64,000 nucleotides of DNA from UBA3537 sp038138145 (GCA_038138145.1 JAYQDD010000002.1:204517-268516), one strand, 5' to 3'. Numbered from the stretch's first letter, positions 1 to 9,458 are shown. Numbers and translations: made by a program. Notes: a model not told the origin generated them from the sequence alone.

Positions 1-120
1 GGGATTTTGGCTGCGCAAATTATAGGTGCATCTGACCAATGTGTTTTAGATAAAATTCAAGTTTATAAACAAGGATTGAAACTCAAAGTCGAAAACGCTT
101 CAAAAAATCTTAAGCCCTAA
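1..120 (+). CDS. purE: PurE, N5-carboxyaminoimidazole ribonucleotide mutase, 3' end only
   Basis: The reading frame is open from the window edge and gives 39 residues beginning GILAAQIIGASD and ending NASKNLKP. This matches the C-terminal helix of class I PurE, where an 'NAGxLAAQIL' stretch precedes a lysine-rich tail. PurE rearranges N5-CAIR to CAIR in cytosolic purine synthesis. The active-site part lies outside the window, so the call rests on the tail alone. The M3 peptidase follows 19 bases later on the same strand, so the two are probably co-transcribed. Confidence 0.7.
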   Translation, partial: GILAAQIIGASDQCVLDKIQVYKQGLKLKVENASKNLKP

Positions 121-139
121 TTCAGAAGAAAACCATCTT

Positions 140-2167
140 ATGAATATTTTGAACAAGCGCTTTGAAACGCCCTACGGTACTGCACCTTTTTCAAAAATAA
201 AAGCAAGTGATTTTCTACCTGCTTTCAAAACAGCTATTGTCAATTCCAAAGCAACCATAAATAAAATTTGTGAAAATAATGACACACCCTCTTTCGAGAA
301 TACTATTGTAGCTTTAGAGTTTTCGTCCTTAGAATTGGAACGAATTTCAAGTCTTTTTTTCAATTTGAATGCTGCAGAAACCAACCAAGAGATTCAGTTA
401 ATTGCTCAAGAAGTCTCGCCATTGTTGGCGGAATTTTCAAATGATGTAGCCCTAAACGAAGTTCTTTTTCAAAAAATCAAACATGTTTTTGATCTCAAAG
501 ACACTTTAGATTTGTCTCCAGAACAACACCAACTTCTTGAAAAAAAATACAAAAGCTTTTCTAGAAATGGTGCTTTACTTCCCGAAAACGACAAAAATAA
601 ACTCAGGGAAATCGATAAATCATTGAGTCGTTTAAAACTCACTTTTGGCGAACATTTACTCGCCGAAACAAACAGATTTGAACTTCACCTAAAAAAAGAG
701 TCTGACTTAGAGGGATTGCCAGAAGATGAAAAAGAAGTCGCCAAATTGTTGGCGGAAAAAAAGGGAAAAGACGGTTGGATAATAACGCTTGACTATCCAA
801 GCTATATCCCCTTTATGACATATGCCAAAAATAGATCCTTACGCAAAAAACTGGCGTGTGCTTTTGGTCAAAAAGGTTTTCACAATGACAATCTTGACAA
901 CCAAGAACTTGTTTTAAGCATCGCAAAACTTCGACACCAAAGAGCCAACCTTTTGGGGTACAAAACCCATGCGCGCTATGTACTTGAAGAACGTATGGCC
1001 AAAACGCCTGAAACAGTCATCCAATTTTTGTCCGATTTACTTGACAAAGCTCGTCCATTTGCACAAAAAGAATTTGCGGATTTAAGCGCTTTCGCACAAA
1101 AAAGTGATGGCATACAAGAACTTCAAAAATGGGATAATGCATACTATTCGGAACAACTAAAAAAACAAAATTTTGATATTGACGATGCCCAACTCAAACC
1201 CTATTTTAAGCTCGAAAATGTGATTGATGGTGCTTTTCAAATCGCCAAAAAACTTTTTGGGCTTAGATTCGAAAAAAACGAGGATATTGATGTGTACCAC
1301 GACGACGTTATGACCTATAAAGTAATGGATGAAGCATCAAATCTTGTAGCAATTTTTTATGCTGATTTTTTTCCTAGGCAAGGAAAACGAAGTGGCGCTT
1401 GGATGACCTCTTTTAAGCCTCAATATGTTTTGAATGAGAAAAATGAAAGACCACATGTGTCTATTGTATGCAACTTTACGAAACCTACCAAAACTAAACC
1501 ATCGTTACTCACGTTCAATGAAGTGACAACACTCTTTCACGAATTTGGACATGCATTACACGGCATGTTGGCCAACACAACCTACCCTAGTCTTTCAGGG
1601 ACGAACGTTGCTTGGGATTTTGTGGAATTACCAAGTCAATTGATGGAAAATTGGTGCTATGAAAAAGAAGCGTTAAGCTTATTTGCAAAACATTACGAAA
1701 CAGGGGAGCTCATCCCTATAGAATGGATTGAAAAACTAAAAGCAGCTGGAAAATTTCAACAAGGGATGCAAACCCTTCGTCAGTTGAGTTTTGCCATCTT
1801 AGATATGAGCTGGCATGCACAAGACCCTTCCGCAATTGAAGATGTCAAGGCACACGAAAAAAAAGTATTTTCTGCCACACAACTATTTCCAGATGTTACC
1901 GAAAATTGTATGTCTACAGCTTTTGCACATATTTTTCAAGGGGGCTATTCGTCTGGCTATTATAGCTACAAATGGGCGGAGGTTCTGGATGCTGATGCTT
2001 TTGCTTATTTTAAAAGCAAAACTATTTTTGACAGTGAAATTTCAAAAGGTTTGAAACAGCACATTTTGAGCAAAGGAGGTACAGAAGATCCGCATGTACT
2101 GTACAAACGTTTTAGAGGAAAAACTGCAACTAATAAAGCACTTTTAGAACGTGGTGGTCTTCTTTAA
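140..2167 (+). CDS. M3-family oligopeptidase (Dcp/OpdA-like zinc metallopeptidase)
   Basis: The 675-residue protein has the full length usual for M3 peptidases. The zinc site HEFGHALHGM lies near residue 467, followed by the downstream Glu region (WDFVELPSQLMENWCYE), and the C-terminal substrate-binding segment GGYSSGYYSYKWAEVLDADAF is intact. There is no signal peptide, so it is probably a cytosolic enzyme degrading short peptides. It starts with ATG 19 bases after purE. Its 3' end overlaps the convergent UbiA-like gene by 24 bases. Whether it is a dipeptidyl carboxypeptidase or an oligopeptidase A type cannot be decided from sequence alone. Confidence 0.93.
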   Translation: MNILNKRFETPYGTAPFSKIKASDFLPAFKTAIVNSKATINKICENNDTPSFENTIVALEFSSLELERISSLFFNLNAAETNQEIQLIAQEVSPLLAEFSNDVALNEVLFQKIKHVFDLKDTLDLSPEQHQLLEKKYKSFSRNGALLPENDKNKLREIDKSLSRLKLTFGEHLLAETNRFELHLKKESDLEGLPEDEKEVAKLLAEKKGKDGWIITLDYPSYIPFMTYAKNRSLRKKLACAFGQKGFHNDNLDNQELVLSIAKLRHQRANLLGYKTHARYVLEERMAKTPETVIQFLSDLLDKARPFAQKEFADLSAFAQKSDGIQELQKWDNAYYSEQLKKQNFDIDDAQLKPYFKLENVIDGAFQIAKKLFGLRFEKNEDIDVYHDDVMTYKVMDEASNLVAIFYADFFPRQGKRSGAWMTSFKPQYVLNEKNERPHVSIVCNFTKPTKTKPSLLTFNEVTTLFHEFGHALHGMLANTTYPSLSGTNVAWDFVELPSQLMENWCYEKEALSLFAKHYETGELIPIEWIEKLKAAGKFQQGMQTLRQLSFAILDMSWHAQDPSAIEDVKAHEKKVFSATQLFPDVTENCMSTAFAHIFQGGYSSGYYSYKWAEVLDADAFAYFKSKTIFDSEISKGLKQHILSKGGTEDPHVLYKRFRGKTATNKALLERGGLL

Positions 2168-2986
2168 GAGTTCAAAACCTATCCATAAAACCCACCAAAA
2201 AATGGGAAGTGCTTCTATCCAAAATGCTGTGAAATAGTGTGACCTTTTAGGTGAACTTTTGATTAAAAAAAAGACCAATAAAAGCAATGTCGTTAAGGAA
2301 GAAAAAAACTCAACTTCATTAAAATCATCTGCAAAAATCAAGGATACAAATAACAAAAGCACCCCTAAATAGCTTAATTTTTTGGTATTATTTTGCCCCA
2401 TGCGTTGTGGAATTGTAGAGAGTTTCAAATCATCAAAATTCATATCTCTGATTTCGAATGGAAGCATTAAAATAAAAATAAACACAAAACGTTCCAATAC
2501 CCACCAATACTGAATCTTGGTGAGCTCAAGACCACTTTGTAATTGTGGAAGAAAAGCTGTTGTGGCCGCCCAAACAAAAGCGATGATATAAATTTTTAAC
2601 CCACTAATTTTTCTTAAACTTTTTGACGAAATCCATTTTAAAGGCATTGCATAAAAAAAAGTGATTAACCCTAGGAAAAATAAACTGTATTGCACCTCCG
2701 TTTTCAATCCAAAAAAACAAATAAAAAAAGCTATAAAACAAAAAGCACTAAGGATTTGAATTTCTTTGAGTTTCGTAGTGAGCGAACGGTAATGAAATTT
2801 GGCTAAACCAAAATACTTTACAAAATTGTATCCGAAAATTGTCGCACAAAACAGGGTTATTAAAAAAACTAAGTCTGCGGTTTGTTCCGTACGTAGCTGT
2901 GTCAAATGAGATAAGGCAAGGACCGAAAACGCCACATGAACACTGCTGTTGATATAAAATTTAAATAAACGTTTTAAAAAACTCAC
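2144..2986 (-). CDS. UbiA-superfamily-like polytopic membrane protein, degenerate first Asp motif
   Basis: The 280 residues form about eight hydrophobic segments and begin at a GTG codon. The middle of the protein holds LPFEIRDMNFDDLK, which resembles the second Asp-rich motif of UbiA prenyltransferases (RDxxDxxxD). The place where the first motif (NDxxDxxxD) is expected reads YNFVKYFGLAKFHYRS and has no Asp. It may therefore be a non-catalytic or altered-substrate relative. It stands alone between two convergent or divergent neighbours, overlapping the M3 peptidase end by 24 bases. A clearly intact UbiA enzyme lies elsewhere in the window (47747-48649). Function unknown. Confidence 0.7.
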   Translation of the reverse strand: MSFLKRLFKFYINSSVHVAFSVLALSHLTQLRTEQTADLVFLITLFCATIFGYNFVKYFGLAKFHYRSLTTKLKEIQILSAFCFIAFFICFFGLKTEVQYSLFFLGLITFFYAMPLKWISSKSLRKISGLKIYIIAFVWAATTAFLPQLQSGLELTKIQYWWVLERFVFIFILMLPFEIRDMNFDDLKLSTIPQRMGQNNTKKLSYLGVLLLFVSLIFADDFNEVEFFSSLTTLLLLVFFLIKSSPKRSHYFTAFWIEALPIFWWVLWIGFELLKKTTTF

Positions 2987-3072
2987 TTTGCAAAAATAAC
3001 CAAACTGTTGATAAGCTTAAAAATCGGTTAAAAACTTTAATTTATTAACAAAAAAAAGCATGAATAAATCCG

Positions 3073-3080
3073 TAATTTTG
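3073..3080 (+). promoter_or_regulatory. -7 promoter element of gcvP
   Basis: TAATTTTG matches the Bacteroidota -7 consensus TAnnTTTG and lies 24 bases before the gcvP start. No convincing -33 TTG/TTTG box is visible at 17-23 bases upstream. Confidence 0.45.
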
Positions 3081-3104
3081 TTTAGATTTTTAAAGATGTA
3101 AAAT

Positions 3105-5951
3105 ATGAACCCAGATATTTTTTCACAAAGACATATTGGTCCTAATGCCGCACAGATTAAGGAAATGTTAGATGTGGTTGGTGTAGATTCAATCGAGGAA
3201 TTGATTGACCAAACGGTACCCCATAATATAAGGTTGCAAACCTCTTTAAATCTAGAAAAACCACTAAGTGAACAAGAATTTCTGGAACACATACATAAAC
3301 TTGGCGCAAAAAATAAAGTCTTCAAATCTTATGTGGGCATGGGATATCATCCCAGTAACCTTCCAGCAGTGATTCAAAGAAATATTTTAGAAAATCCAGG
3401 ATGGTATACCGCCTATACGCCATATCAAGCTGAAATTGCTCAAGGTCGGTTGGAAGCTTTACTCAATTTTCAAACCATGGTTACTGATTTGACGGGCATG
3501 GAATTGGCCAATGCCTCTCTGCTCGATGAAAGTACTTCGGCAGCCGAAGCCATGGCACTTTTGTTTGCTGTAAGAGAGCGTGTTGCTGTAAAATCAGGAG
3601 TGGTCAAATTTTTTGTTTCAGATGATATTTTCCCGCAGACCTTAGCCGTACTTCAAACAAGAGCAACACCCATTGGTATTGAACTTGTAGTAGGTAAAAC
3701 AGAAGATTTTGATTTTAACTCTAATTTTTTTGGAGCACTCGTTCAATATCCAGGCGCATCTGGGAAAATAATGAACCTCAAAGAGTTTATTTCAAAGGCC
3801 AATTCAAGCCAAATCAAAGTTGCTGTTGCAGCTGATATCCTCAGTTTGGTAGTCCTCGAAGCTCCTGGTCATTTTGGCGCCGATGTTGTTGTGGGCACTA
3901 CACAACGTTTTGGGATACCCATGGGGTATGGCGGCCCTCACGCCGCATATTTTGCCACCAAAGAGGCATACAAACGCCATATTCCAGGACGAATCATTGG
4001 CGTAACAAAAGATATGAATGGAGAGCGTGCACTCCGAATGGCACTTCAAACAAGAGAACAACACATCAAAAGAGATCGAGCAACGTCCAATATTTGTACC
4101 GCACAAGTCTTACTTGCCGTGATGGCGGGAATGTATGCTGTTTATCATGGCCCAAAAGGGCTAAAATACATCGCCAATAAAGTGCATCAAAATGCTGCGC
4201 TTTTAGCTAAGTCTTTGACAAATGCAGGTTTGACTTTAGAAAATGAAACCTTTTTCGATACCATTCGCATAAAAGTAACTGATACTAAAAAAGTCAAAGA
4301 AATTGCTTTATCTAATGAAGTTAATTTTTATTATCCTGATGCAACCACAGTTTCTATTTCAATTAATGAAACGACCAACAAAAAAGACCTTGAACAGGTT
4401 CTTTCTATAGTATCAGAAGCGCTCAACAAAATGATAACGCTAGAATCAATGAGCGAGGGTCAACTTCCAGAGCATCTCATTAGAAACTCGGATTTTCTTA
4501 CCAACAGCGTTTTTAATTCCTATCATTCTGAGACCGAATTGATGCGTTACATCAAACGTTTAGAACGTAAAGACTTGGCATTAAATTTTTCGATGATTTC
4601 ATTAGGATCATGCACGATGAAGCTTAATGCAGCAGTTGAAATGTTGCCTTTGAGTTGGTCCAACTGGGGGAATATCCACCCTTTTGCGCCTTTAGATCAA
4701 GTACAAGGGTACACCGAAGTCTTGAGGACATTAGAAAAACAACTAAATGAAATCACTGGCTTTTCTGGGACGTCATTGCAACCAAATTCTGGTGCACAAG
4801 GAGAATTTGCTGGATTAATGACCATAAAAGCGTATCACGAATCTCGAGGGGATTACCACAGAAATATCTGCATCATTCCCTCATCGGCACACGGAACAAA
4901 TCCAGCGAGTGCAGTGATGGCTGGTATGAAAGTTGTGGTTACAAAATCTTCAGAAAACGGAAATATTGATGTAGAAGATTTACGTGAAAAAGCCATGCAA
5001 CACAAAGATCATCTAGCAGCGCTTATGGTGACCTACCCTTCTACTCATGGAGTGTATGAGTCAGCCATTAAAGAAATTACACAAATCATTCACGACCATG
5101 GTGGCCAAGTCTATATGGATGGTGCCAACATGAATGCACAAGTTGGACTCACCAATCCAGGTCAGATTGGAGCCGATGTGTGTCACCTCAACTTACACAA
5201 AACGTTTGCCATTCCTCATGGTGGTGGAGGTCCTGGTGTTGGTCCTATTTGTGTGGCCGAACAACTTGTGCCTTTTCTTCCAGGAAATCCTGTTATAAAA
5301 ACTGGAGGAACACAAGCCATCACCTCAATATCAGGTGCTCCTTTTGGCTCTGCTTTGGCTTGTCTCATTTCCTATGGATACATTAAAATGCTTGGAGCAG
5401 AAGGGCTAACTAAAGCAACAAAAGTTGCCATACTGAATGCAAACTATATCAAAGAACGTCTTGAAGGATATTACCCAACGCTTTACACAGGAGAACAAGG
5501 TCGAGCAGCACACGAAATGATTATTGATTGTCGTTCATTCAAAACCAACGGCATTGAAGTTACAGATATTGCAAAACGACTGATGGATTATGGATTTCAT
5601 GCGCCAACAGTCTCTTTCCCTGTTGCAGGAACTATGATGATTGAACCCACAGAAAGTGAAAGTAAAGCAGAAATGGATCGGTTTTGTGATGCAATGATTT
5701 CTATTCGTCAAGAAATTGACCAAGCCAGTAAGTCGGAAGCTAACAACCCCCTGAAAAATGCTCCGCATACGCAAGAAATGATTTGCAGCGATGAATGGGA
5801 TTTACCCTATACAAGAACTACTGCAGCATTTCCTTTAGCCTATATAAAAGAAGATAAATTTTGGCCTTCTGTACGTCGTGTAGACGATGCTTATGGCGAT
5901 CGAAATTTGATATGTACATGCGCTCCAATTGATGAATACGCCGAAGTTTAA
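3105..5951 (+). CDS. gcvP: Glycine dehydrogenase (decarboxylating), P-protein of the glycine cleavage system
   Basis: The 948-residue protein is the fused (alpha plus beta) form of P-protein. It opens with FSQRHIGP. The PLP-binding lysine sits in HLNLHKTFAIPHGGGGPG near residue 698, and SSAHGTNPASAVMAGM marks the cofactor domain. It decarboxylates glycine and passes the aminomethyl group to the lipoylated H-protein, feeding one-carbon units to tetrahydrofolate. The other cleavage proteins (GcvT, GcvH) are not nearby, as is common in this phylum. An own promoter element lies just upstream. The next gene begins 10 bases after the stop, so the ketoacyl synthase unit may be read through from here. 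Confidence 0.97.
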   Translation: MNPDIFSQRHIGPNAAQIKEMLDVVGVDSIEELIDQTVPHNIRLQTSLNLEKPLSEQEFLEHIHKLGAKNKVFKSYVGMGYHPSNLPAVIQRNILENPGWYTAYTPYQAEIAQGRLEALLNFQTMVTDLTGMELANASLLDESTSAAEAMALLFAVRERVAVKSGVVKFFVSDDIFPQTLAVLQTRATPIGIELVVGKTEDFDFNSNFFGALVQYPGASGKIMNLKEFISKANSSQIKVAVAADILSLVVLEAPGHFGADVVVGTTQRFGIPMGYGGPHAAYFATKEAYKRHIPGRIIGVTKDMNGERALRMALQTREQHIKRDRATSNICTAQVLLAVMAGMYAVYHGPKGLKYIANKVHQNAALLAKSLTNAGLTLENETFFDTIRIKVTDTKKVKEIALSNEVNFYYPDATTVSISINETTNKKDLEQVLSIVSEALNKMITLESMSEGQLPEHLIRNSDFLTNSVFNSYHSETELMRYIKRLERKDLALNFSMISLGSCTMKLNAAVEMLPLSWSNWGNIHPFAPLDQVQGYTEVLRTLEKQLNEITGFSGTSLQPNSGAQGEFAGLMTIKAYHESRGDYHRNICIIPSSAHGTNPASAVMAGMKVVVTKSSENGNIDVEDLREKAMQHKDHLAALMVTYPSTHGVYESAIKEITQIIHDHGGQVYMDGANMNAQVGLTNPGQIGADVCHLNLHKTFAIPHGGGGPGVGPICVAEQLVPFLPGNPVIKTGGTQAITSISGAPFGSALACLISYGYIKMLGAEGLTKATKVAILNANYIKERLEGYYPTLYTGEQGRAAHEMIIDCRSFKTNGIEVTDIAKRLMDYGFHAPTVSFPVAGTMMIEPTESESKAEMDRFCDAMISIRQEIDQASKSEANNPLKNAPHTQEMICSDEWDLPYTRTTAAFPLAYIKEDKFWPSVRRVDDAYGDRNLICTCAPIDEYAEV

Positions 5952-5961
5952 ACAAAAAAAT

Positions 5962-7020
5962 ATGAGCATTCGCATAACAGGAACAGGCAGTTATATACCT
6001 GATTTAGTTCAAAAGAATAACGATTTTATTCGTAGTGAATTTTTTACCATTGATGGAGAAGCTATTGATACGCCAACAGACGTTATTGTCGATAAATTTA
6101 AAGCCATCACAGGGATTTCAGAACGACGTTATGCCAACCACAAACTTACAGCTTCCGACCTTGGTGCTTTTGCTGGAGAAAAAGCCATTGCAGATGCAAA
6201 AATTGACCCTGAGACTTTGGATTATATCATTTGTGCACACAACTTTGGTGATGTCAAACACAACGCCATTCAAAGCGATATTCTTCCATGTTTGGCTGCA
6301 CGAATAAAACATCTTTTAAAAATAAAAAATCCAAAATGTGTGGCCTATGATATTCTTTTTGGCTGTCCAGGCTGGGTAGAAGGTGTGGTTCAAGCACAAG
6401 CATTCATAAAGGCGGGGATGGCAAAGCGTTGTTTGGTTATAGGTGCCGAAACGCTTTCAAGGGTGGTTGATCCCTTTGATCGAGATTCAATGATTTATGC
6501 CGATGGTGCTGGCGCAACCATTGTAGAAGCCAGCGAGGACGAAGGCGGAATTATTGCCCACGAATCTGCTTCGTTCACCCATGACGAAGTATATCATTTA
6601 TTTTTTGGAAATTCAAACAATAAAAGCCAGGACGAAGATGTGCGCTTCATCAAAATGTATGGGCGTAAAATTTATGAATTTGCATTAAATAACGTTCCAA
6701 ATGCATTGAAAACTTGTTTAGACAAAAGTGGCTATTCTATACAAGATGTCAAGAAAATTTTGATTCATCAAGCCAATGAAAAAATGGATGAAGCCATTGT
6801 AAAGCGCTTTTATAGACTCTACAAAACACCTGTGCCTGAACATATAATGCCCATGACCATTCATAAGCTCGGCAATAGTTCTGTGGCAACGGTACCCACG
6901 TTATATGATTTAATTCGAAATGGCGAACTTGAAGAGCACACGCTCCATAAAGGCGATATTATTATATTTGCAAGCGTAGGCGCTGGTATGCACATCAACG
7001 CCATTGTTTATAAATATTAA
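5962..7020 (+). CDS. Beta-ketoacyl-ACP synthase III family protein (FabH-like)
   Basis: The start at the ATG opening MSIRITGTGSYIPD fits family length (352 aa). An in-frame ATG 33 bases upstream lies inside gcvP and is less likely. The thiolase-fold catalytic triad is complete: Cys in FGCPGWVEG, His in IHQANEKMDE and Asn in LGNSSVATVPT. This predicts Claisen condensation of an acyl-CoA or acyl starter with malonyl-ACP. It need not be the housekeeping FabH, because it lies in a tight unit with a methyltransferase-like gene (start directly after its stop codon) and a GT2 gene rather than with fatty acid synthesis genes. A secondary lipid or small-molecule role is an inference. Confidence 0.88.
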   Translation: MSIRITGTGSYIPDLVQKNNDFIRSEFFTIDGEAIDTPTDVIVDKFKAITGISERRYANHKLTASDLGAFAGEKAIADAKIDPETLDYIICAHNFGDVKHNAIQSDILPCLAARIKHLLKIKNPKCVAYDILFGCPGWVEGVVQAQAFIKAGMAKRCLVIGAETLSRVVDPFDRDSMIYADGAGATIVEASEDEGGIIAHESASFTHDEVYHLFFGNSNNKSQDEDVRFIKMYGRKIYEFALNNVPNALKTCLDKSGYSIQDVKKILIHQANEKMDEAIVKRFYRLYKTPVPEHIMPMTIHKLGNSSVATVPTLYDLIRNGELEEHTLHKGDIIIFASVGAGMHINAIVYKY

Positions 7021-7542
7021 ATGTACGACGATAACTTTCCAACAAAGCGGTATAATCTAACCCTTGATTTTGTAAAACAACATATCAGTAAAAGCGAAAA
7101 AATTCTTGATCTGGGTGTTAAAAATCCACTTTCAGAATTATTGAAATCAAATGGGTTTTCTGTAACCAATACAAATGGTGAGGACCTTGATCTTGATTGT
7201 TCTTGTGTTCAAAATTCGTCTGTAGAAGTGGTTACTGCTTTTGAAATTTTAGAACATTTGGTTTCCCCATTTACAATTTTGAAAGAAATCAAAGCCAAAA
7301 AATTAATCGCCAGTGTTCCTTTAAATCTTTGGTTTTCAAGTGCTTACAGAAGTAAAACAGATCCACGAGATCGTCATTTTCATGAATTTGAAGATTGGCA
7401 ATTCGATTGGTTGTTAGATAAAGCAGGATGGCAAATTACGGACAGAAAAAAATGGACTAACCCAACTAAAAAAATTGGAATTCGCCCAATATTTAGATAC
7501 TTTACACCAAGATATTACATCATCTACGCCGAACGAAAATGA
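7021..7542 (+). CDS. Class I SAM-dependent methyltransferase-like protein
   Basis: At 173 residues this is a small Rossmann-type protein. ILDLGVKNPLSELL fits motif I of class I methyltransferases in a degenerate form (one glycine instead of GxGxG). Acidic residues follow at DLDLDC, and VVTAFEILEHLVSP is the typical 'xxEHL' post-motif seen in UbiE/Methyltransf_11 and Methyltransf_23 proteins. The ATG follows the ketoacyl synthase stop with no gap, and its TGA overlaps the next ATG by four bases, so the three genes are translationally coupled. The methyl acceptor is unknown. The C-terminal half is rich in aromatic and basic residues. Confidence 0.72.
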   Translation: MYDDNFPTKRYNLTLDFVKQHISKSEKILDLGVKNPLSELLKSNGFSVTNTNGEDLDLDCSCVQNSSVEVVTAFEILEHLVSPFTILKEIKAKKLIASVPLNLWFSSAYRSKTDPRDRHFHEFEDWQFDWLLDKAGWQITDRKKWTNPTKKIGIRPIFRYFTPRYYIIYAERK

Positions 7543-8393
7543 GGTTTTACGTCGTCATACCAGCACATAACGAAGAGACATACATTAGAGATTGCTTAAT
7601 TTCATTGGCTGAACAATCACTGCCGCCAAAGAAAATCATTGTTGTTAATGATCATTCAAGTGACCAAACCCCAACAATTGTTGATGAGCTCAAAACCCTC
7701 TATCCATGTATTGATATGGTAAACCATCAATCTTCAGAAAAGCATTTGCCTGGCGAAAAAATAATCACTGCGTTTTATAAAGGATTTGAACAATTAGATG
7801 AGGCATACGATGTGGTTTGTAAATTTGATGCGGATTTAATTTTTCCAAAAAATTATTTAGAAACACTCGCAAAGCATTACAAAAAGGACCCAAAACTTGG
7901 CCTTATTGCAGGGCACTGCTACATTGAAAAAAACAAGCAATGGATTTTAGAAAATTTAACTTCAAATGATCATATCAGAGGCCCATTGAAGGCCTACAGA
8001 AAAGCATGTTTTGAGGCCATTGGTGGTCTAAAAAAATCGATGGGTTGGGACACTATAGACGAACTTGTTGCGCTGTACAATGGATGGTCTTTTCGAACAG
8101 ATGACACATTACATGTAAAACATATGAAACCCACAGGATCAACCTACAACAAAAGTGCAAAACACTTTCAAGGTATAGCACTCTACAAAATGCGTAATGG
8201 GTTTGTTTTGGCCTTTTTATCGGCCTTAAAATTGGCCTACAAAAAAAGAAAAATGCGTCTTTTTTTGGATTATATGATGGGTTATTTGAAAGCGTGGCGC
8301 GAAAAAATGCCTTTTATTGTTTCTACCGATGAAGGAGCTTTTATAAGAGCATACCGCTGGAAAAAAATTAGGACATTAGTCTTTCGTTTCTAA
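7539..8393 (+). CDS. Family 2 glycosyltransferase
   Basis: This is a GT-A fold transferase of 284 residues. It opens with FYVVIPAHNEETYI, has VVNDHSSDQT for the nucleotide-sugar loop, and FDADLIFPKNY as the metal-binding DxD. The C-terminal part is basic with short amphipathic stretches and no clear transmembrane helix, so it is probably membrane-peripheral. Coupled by an ATGA overlap to the methyltransferase-like gene. Its TAA stop shares bases with the stop of the convergent ilvE (CTAA on the plus strand), leaving no terminator space. Donor and acceptor sugars cannot be assigned. Confidence 0.88.
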   Translation: MRFYVVIPAHNEETYIRDCLISLAEQSLPPKKIIVVNDHSSDQTPTIVDELKTLYPCIDMVNHQSSEKHLPGEKIITAFYKGFEQLDEAYDVVCKFDADLIFPKNYLETLAKHYKKDPKLGLIAGHCYIEKNKQWILENLTSNDHIRGPLKAYRKACFEAIGGLKKSMGWDTIDELVALYNGWSFRTDDTLHVKHMKPTGSTYNKSAKHFQGIALYKMRNGFVLAFLSALKLAYKKRKMRLFLDYMMGYLKAWREKMPFIVSTDEGAFIRAYRWKKIRTLVFRF

Positions 8394-9448
8394 GATTTAA
8401 CCTTAATCATCCAATTCAATTCGTCCGGAACTACTCCTGCACGAACGCCATTTAGTGTATCCAAAACCATTTGTCCAACTGGACTTTCATCAGAAACATG
8501 AATAGTTGTGTCTTTGTACCCAATATCCTGAATCATTGCAATCCCAACGGCTGTACCCGTCCCAAAAGCTTCCTCTAACGTGCCTTTGTTTGAGGCCTCA
8601 ATAATTTCATCAATCGTGATTGATCGTTCTATAACTTCGCACCCTTTGTGACGCAAGAGCTCAATGACACTCATTCTTGTAATCCCTGCCAAAATAGAAC
8701 CGTCTAAATTTGGGGTAATGATTTTACCCCCTATTTTAAAGAAAATATTCATGGTTCCTACTTCTTGAATCGTTTTAAAATGTTGCGCATCTAACCATAA
8801 AACTTGATCGTACCCCCTTGCTTTTGCGTCTTCTGTAGGCAAAATTGCAGCTGCATAATTCCCCGCAGCTTTGGCCTCGCCAGTACCACCATGAGCCGCA
8901 CGTATATAGTTGGTTTCTGCGTACAAGCGTATTCTTTTGTTATAAATTGGATTGGAGGGCGAAGCCATGATGATAAATTTGTATCGAGTGGCTGCTCTCA
9001 TTCCGATAAAGGCCTCATCAGCGTACATAAAAGGGCGAAGATACAATGCACTTCCTTGTTGTGGTGGTATCCATTTTTTATCTAAATCGACCAAGGTTTT
9101 AAGCGCATCAACAAAAAGTTGTTCTGGAAATTCGGGCATACCCAGTCTTCGTGCACTAAAATTTAATCGTTTTGCATTTTGCTCAGGACGAAACAGCATA
9201 GGAGTTCCATGGGTATCTATTGTTGCTTTCATCCCTTCAAAAATGGCTTGACCATAGTGCAACGCCATGGCTGCAGGATGTGTTGGAATCAGCCCCATAG
9301 GAATGATTTTGGGGACTTGCCAAGCTCCATTTTGGAAGGCACATACAAACATATGGTCTGTAAAAGTTCTTCCAAGAGGAATGTCGTTAAAATCTAAATC
9401 TCTGATTTTAGATTCTTTTATTTTTTCGATGTGTATTGGGGTACTCAT
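8390..9448 (-). CDS. ilvE: Branched-chain amino acid aminotransferase
   Basis: This is a class IV PLP enzyme of 352 residues. The PLP lysine lies in GEAKAAGNYAAA around residue 193, and EVGTMNIFFKI and GTAVGIAMI form the cofactor and substrate pocket typical of the BCAT group. It transfers amino groups between glutamate and the keto acids of Leu, Ile and Val. The start ATG is the first in frame and gives the family's N-terminus. It lies 10 bases downstream of the enoyl-CoA hydratase gene on the same strand, which would fit a branched-chain amino acid degradation or synthesis unit, though this is only context. Confidence 0.94.
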   Translation of the reverse strand: MSTPIHIEKIKESKIRDLDFNDIPLGRTFTDHMFVCAFQNGAWQVPKIIPMGLIPTHPAAMALHYGQAIFEGMKATIDTHGTPMLFRPEQNAKRLNFSARRLGMPEFPEQLFVDALKTLVDLDKKWIPPQQGSALYLRPFMYADEAFIGMRAATRYKFIIMASPSNPIYNKRIRLYAETNYIRAAHGGTGEAKAAGNYAAAILPTEDAKARGYDQVLWLDAQHFKTIQEVGTMNIFFKIGGKIITPNLDGSILAGITRMSVIELLRHKGCEVIERSITIDEIIEASNKGTLEEAFGTGTAVGIAMIQDIGYKDTTIHVSDESPVGQMVLDTLNGVRAGVVPDELNWMIKVKS

Positions 9449-9458
9449 TAATTTTAAT

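Noticed and set aside
5929..5961. Upstream ATG of the ketoacyl synthase III gene inside gcvP
   Set aside because: The added residues (MMNTPKFKQKN) are unlike the family, and the ATG at 5962 begins the conserved fold.
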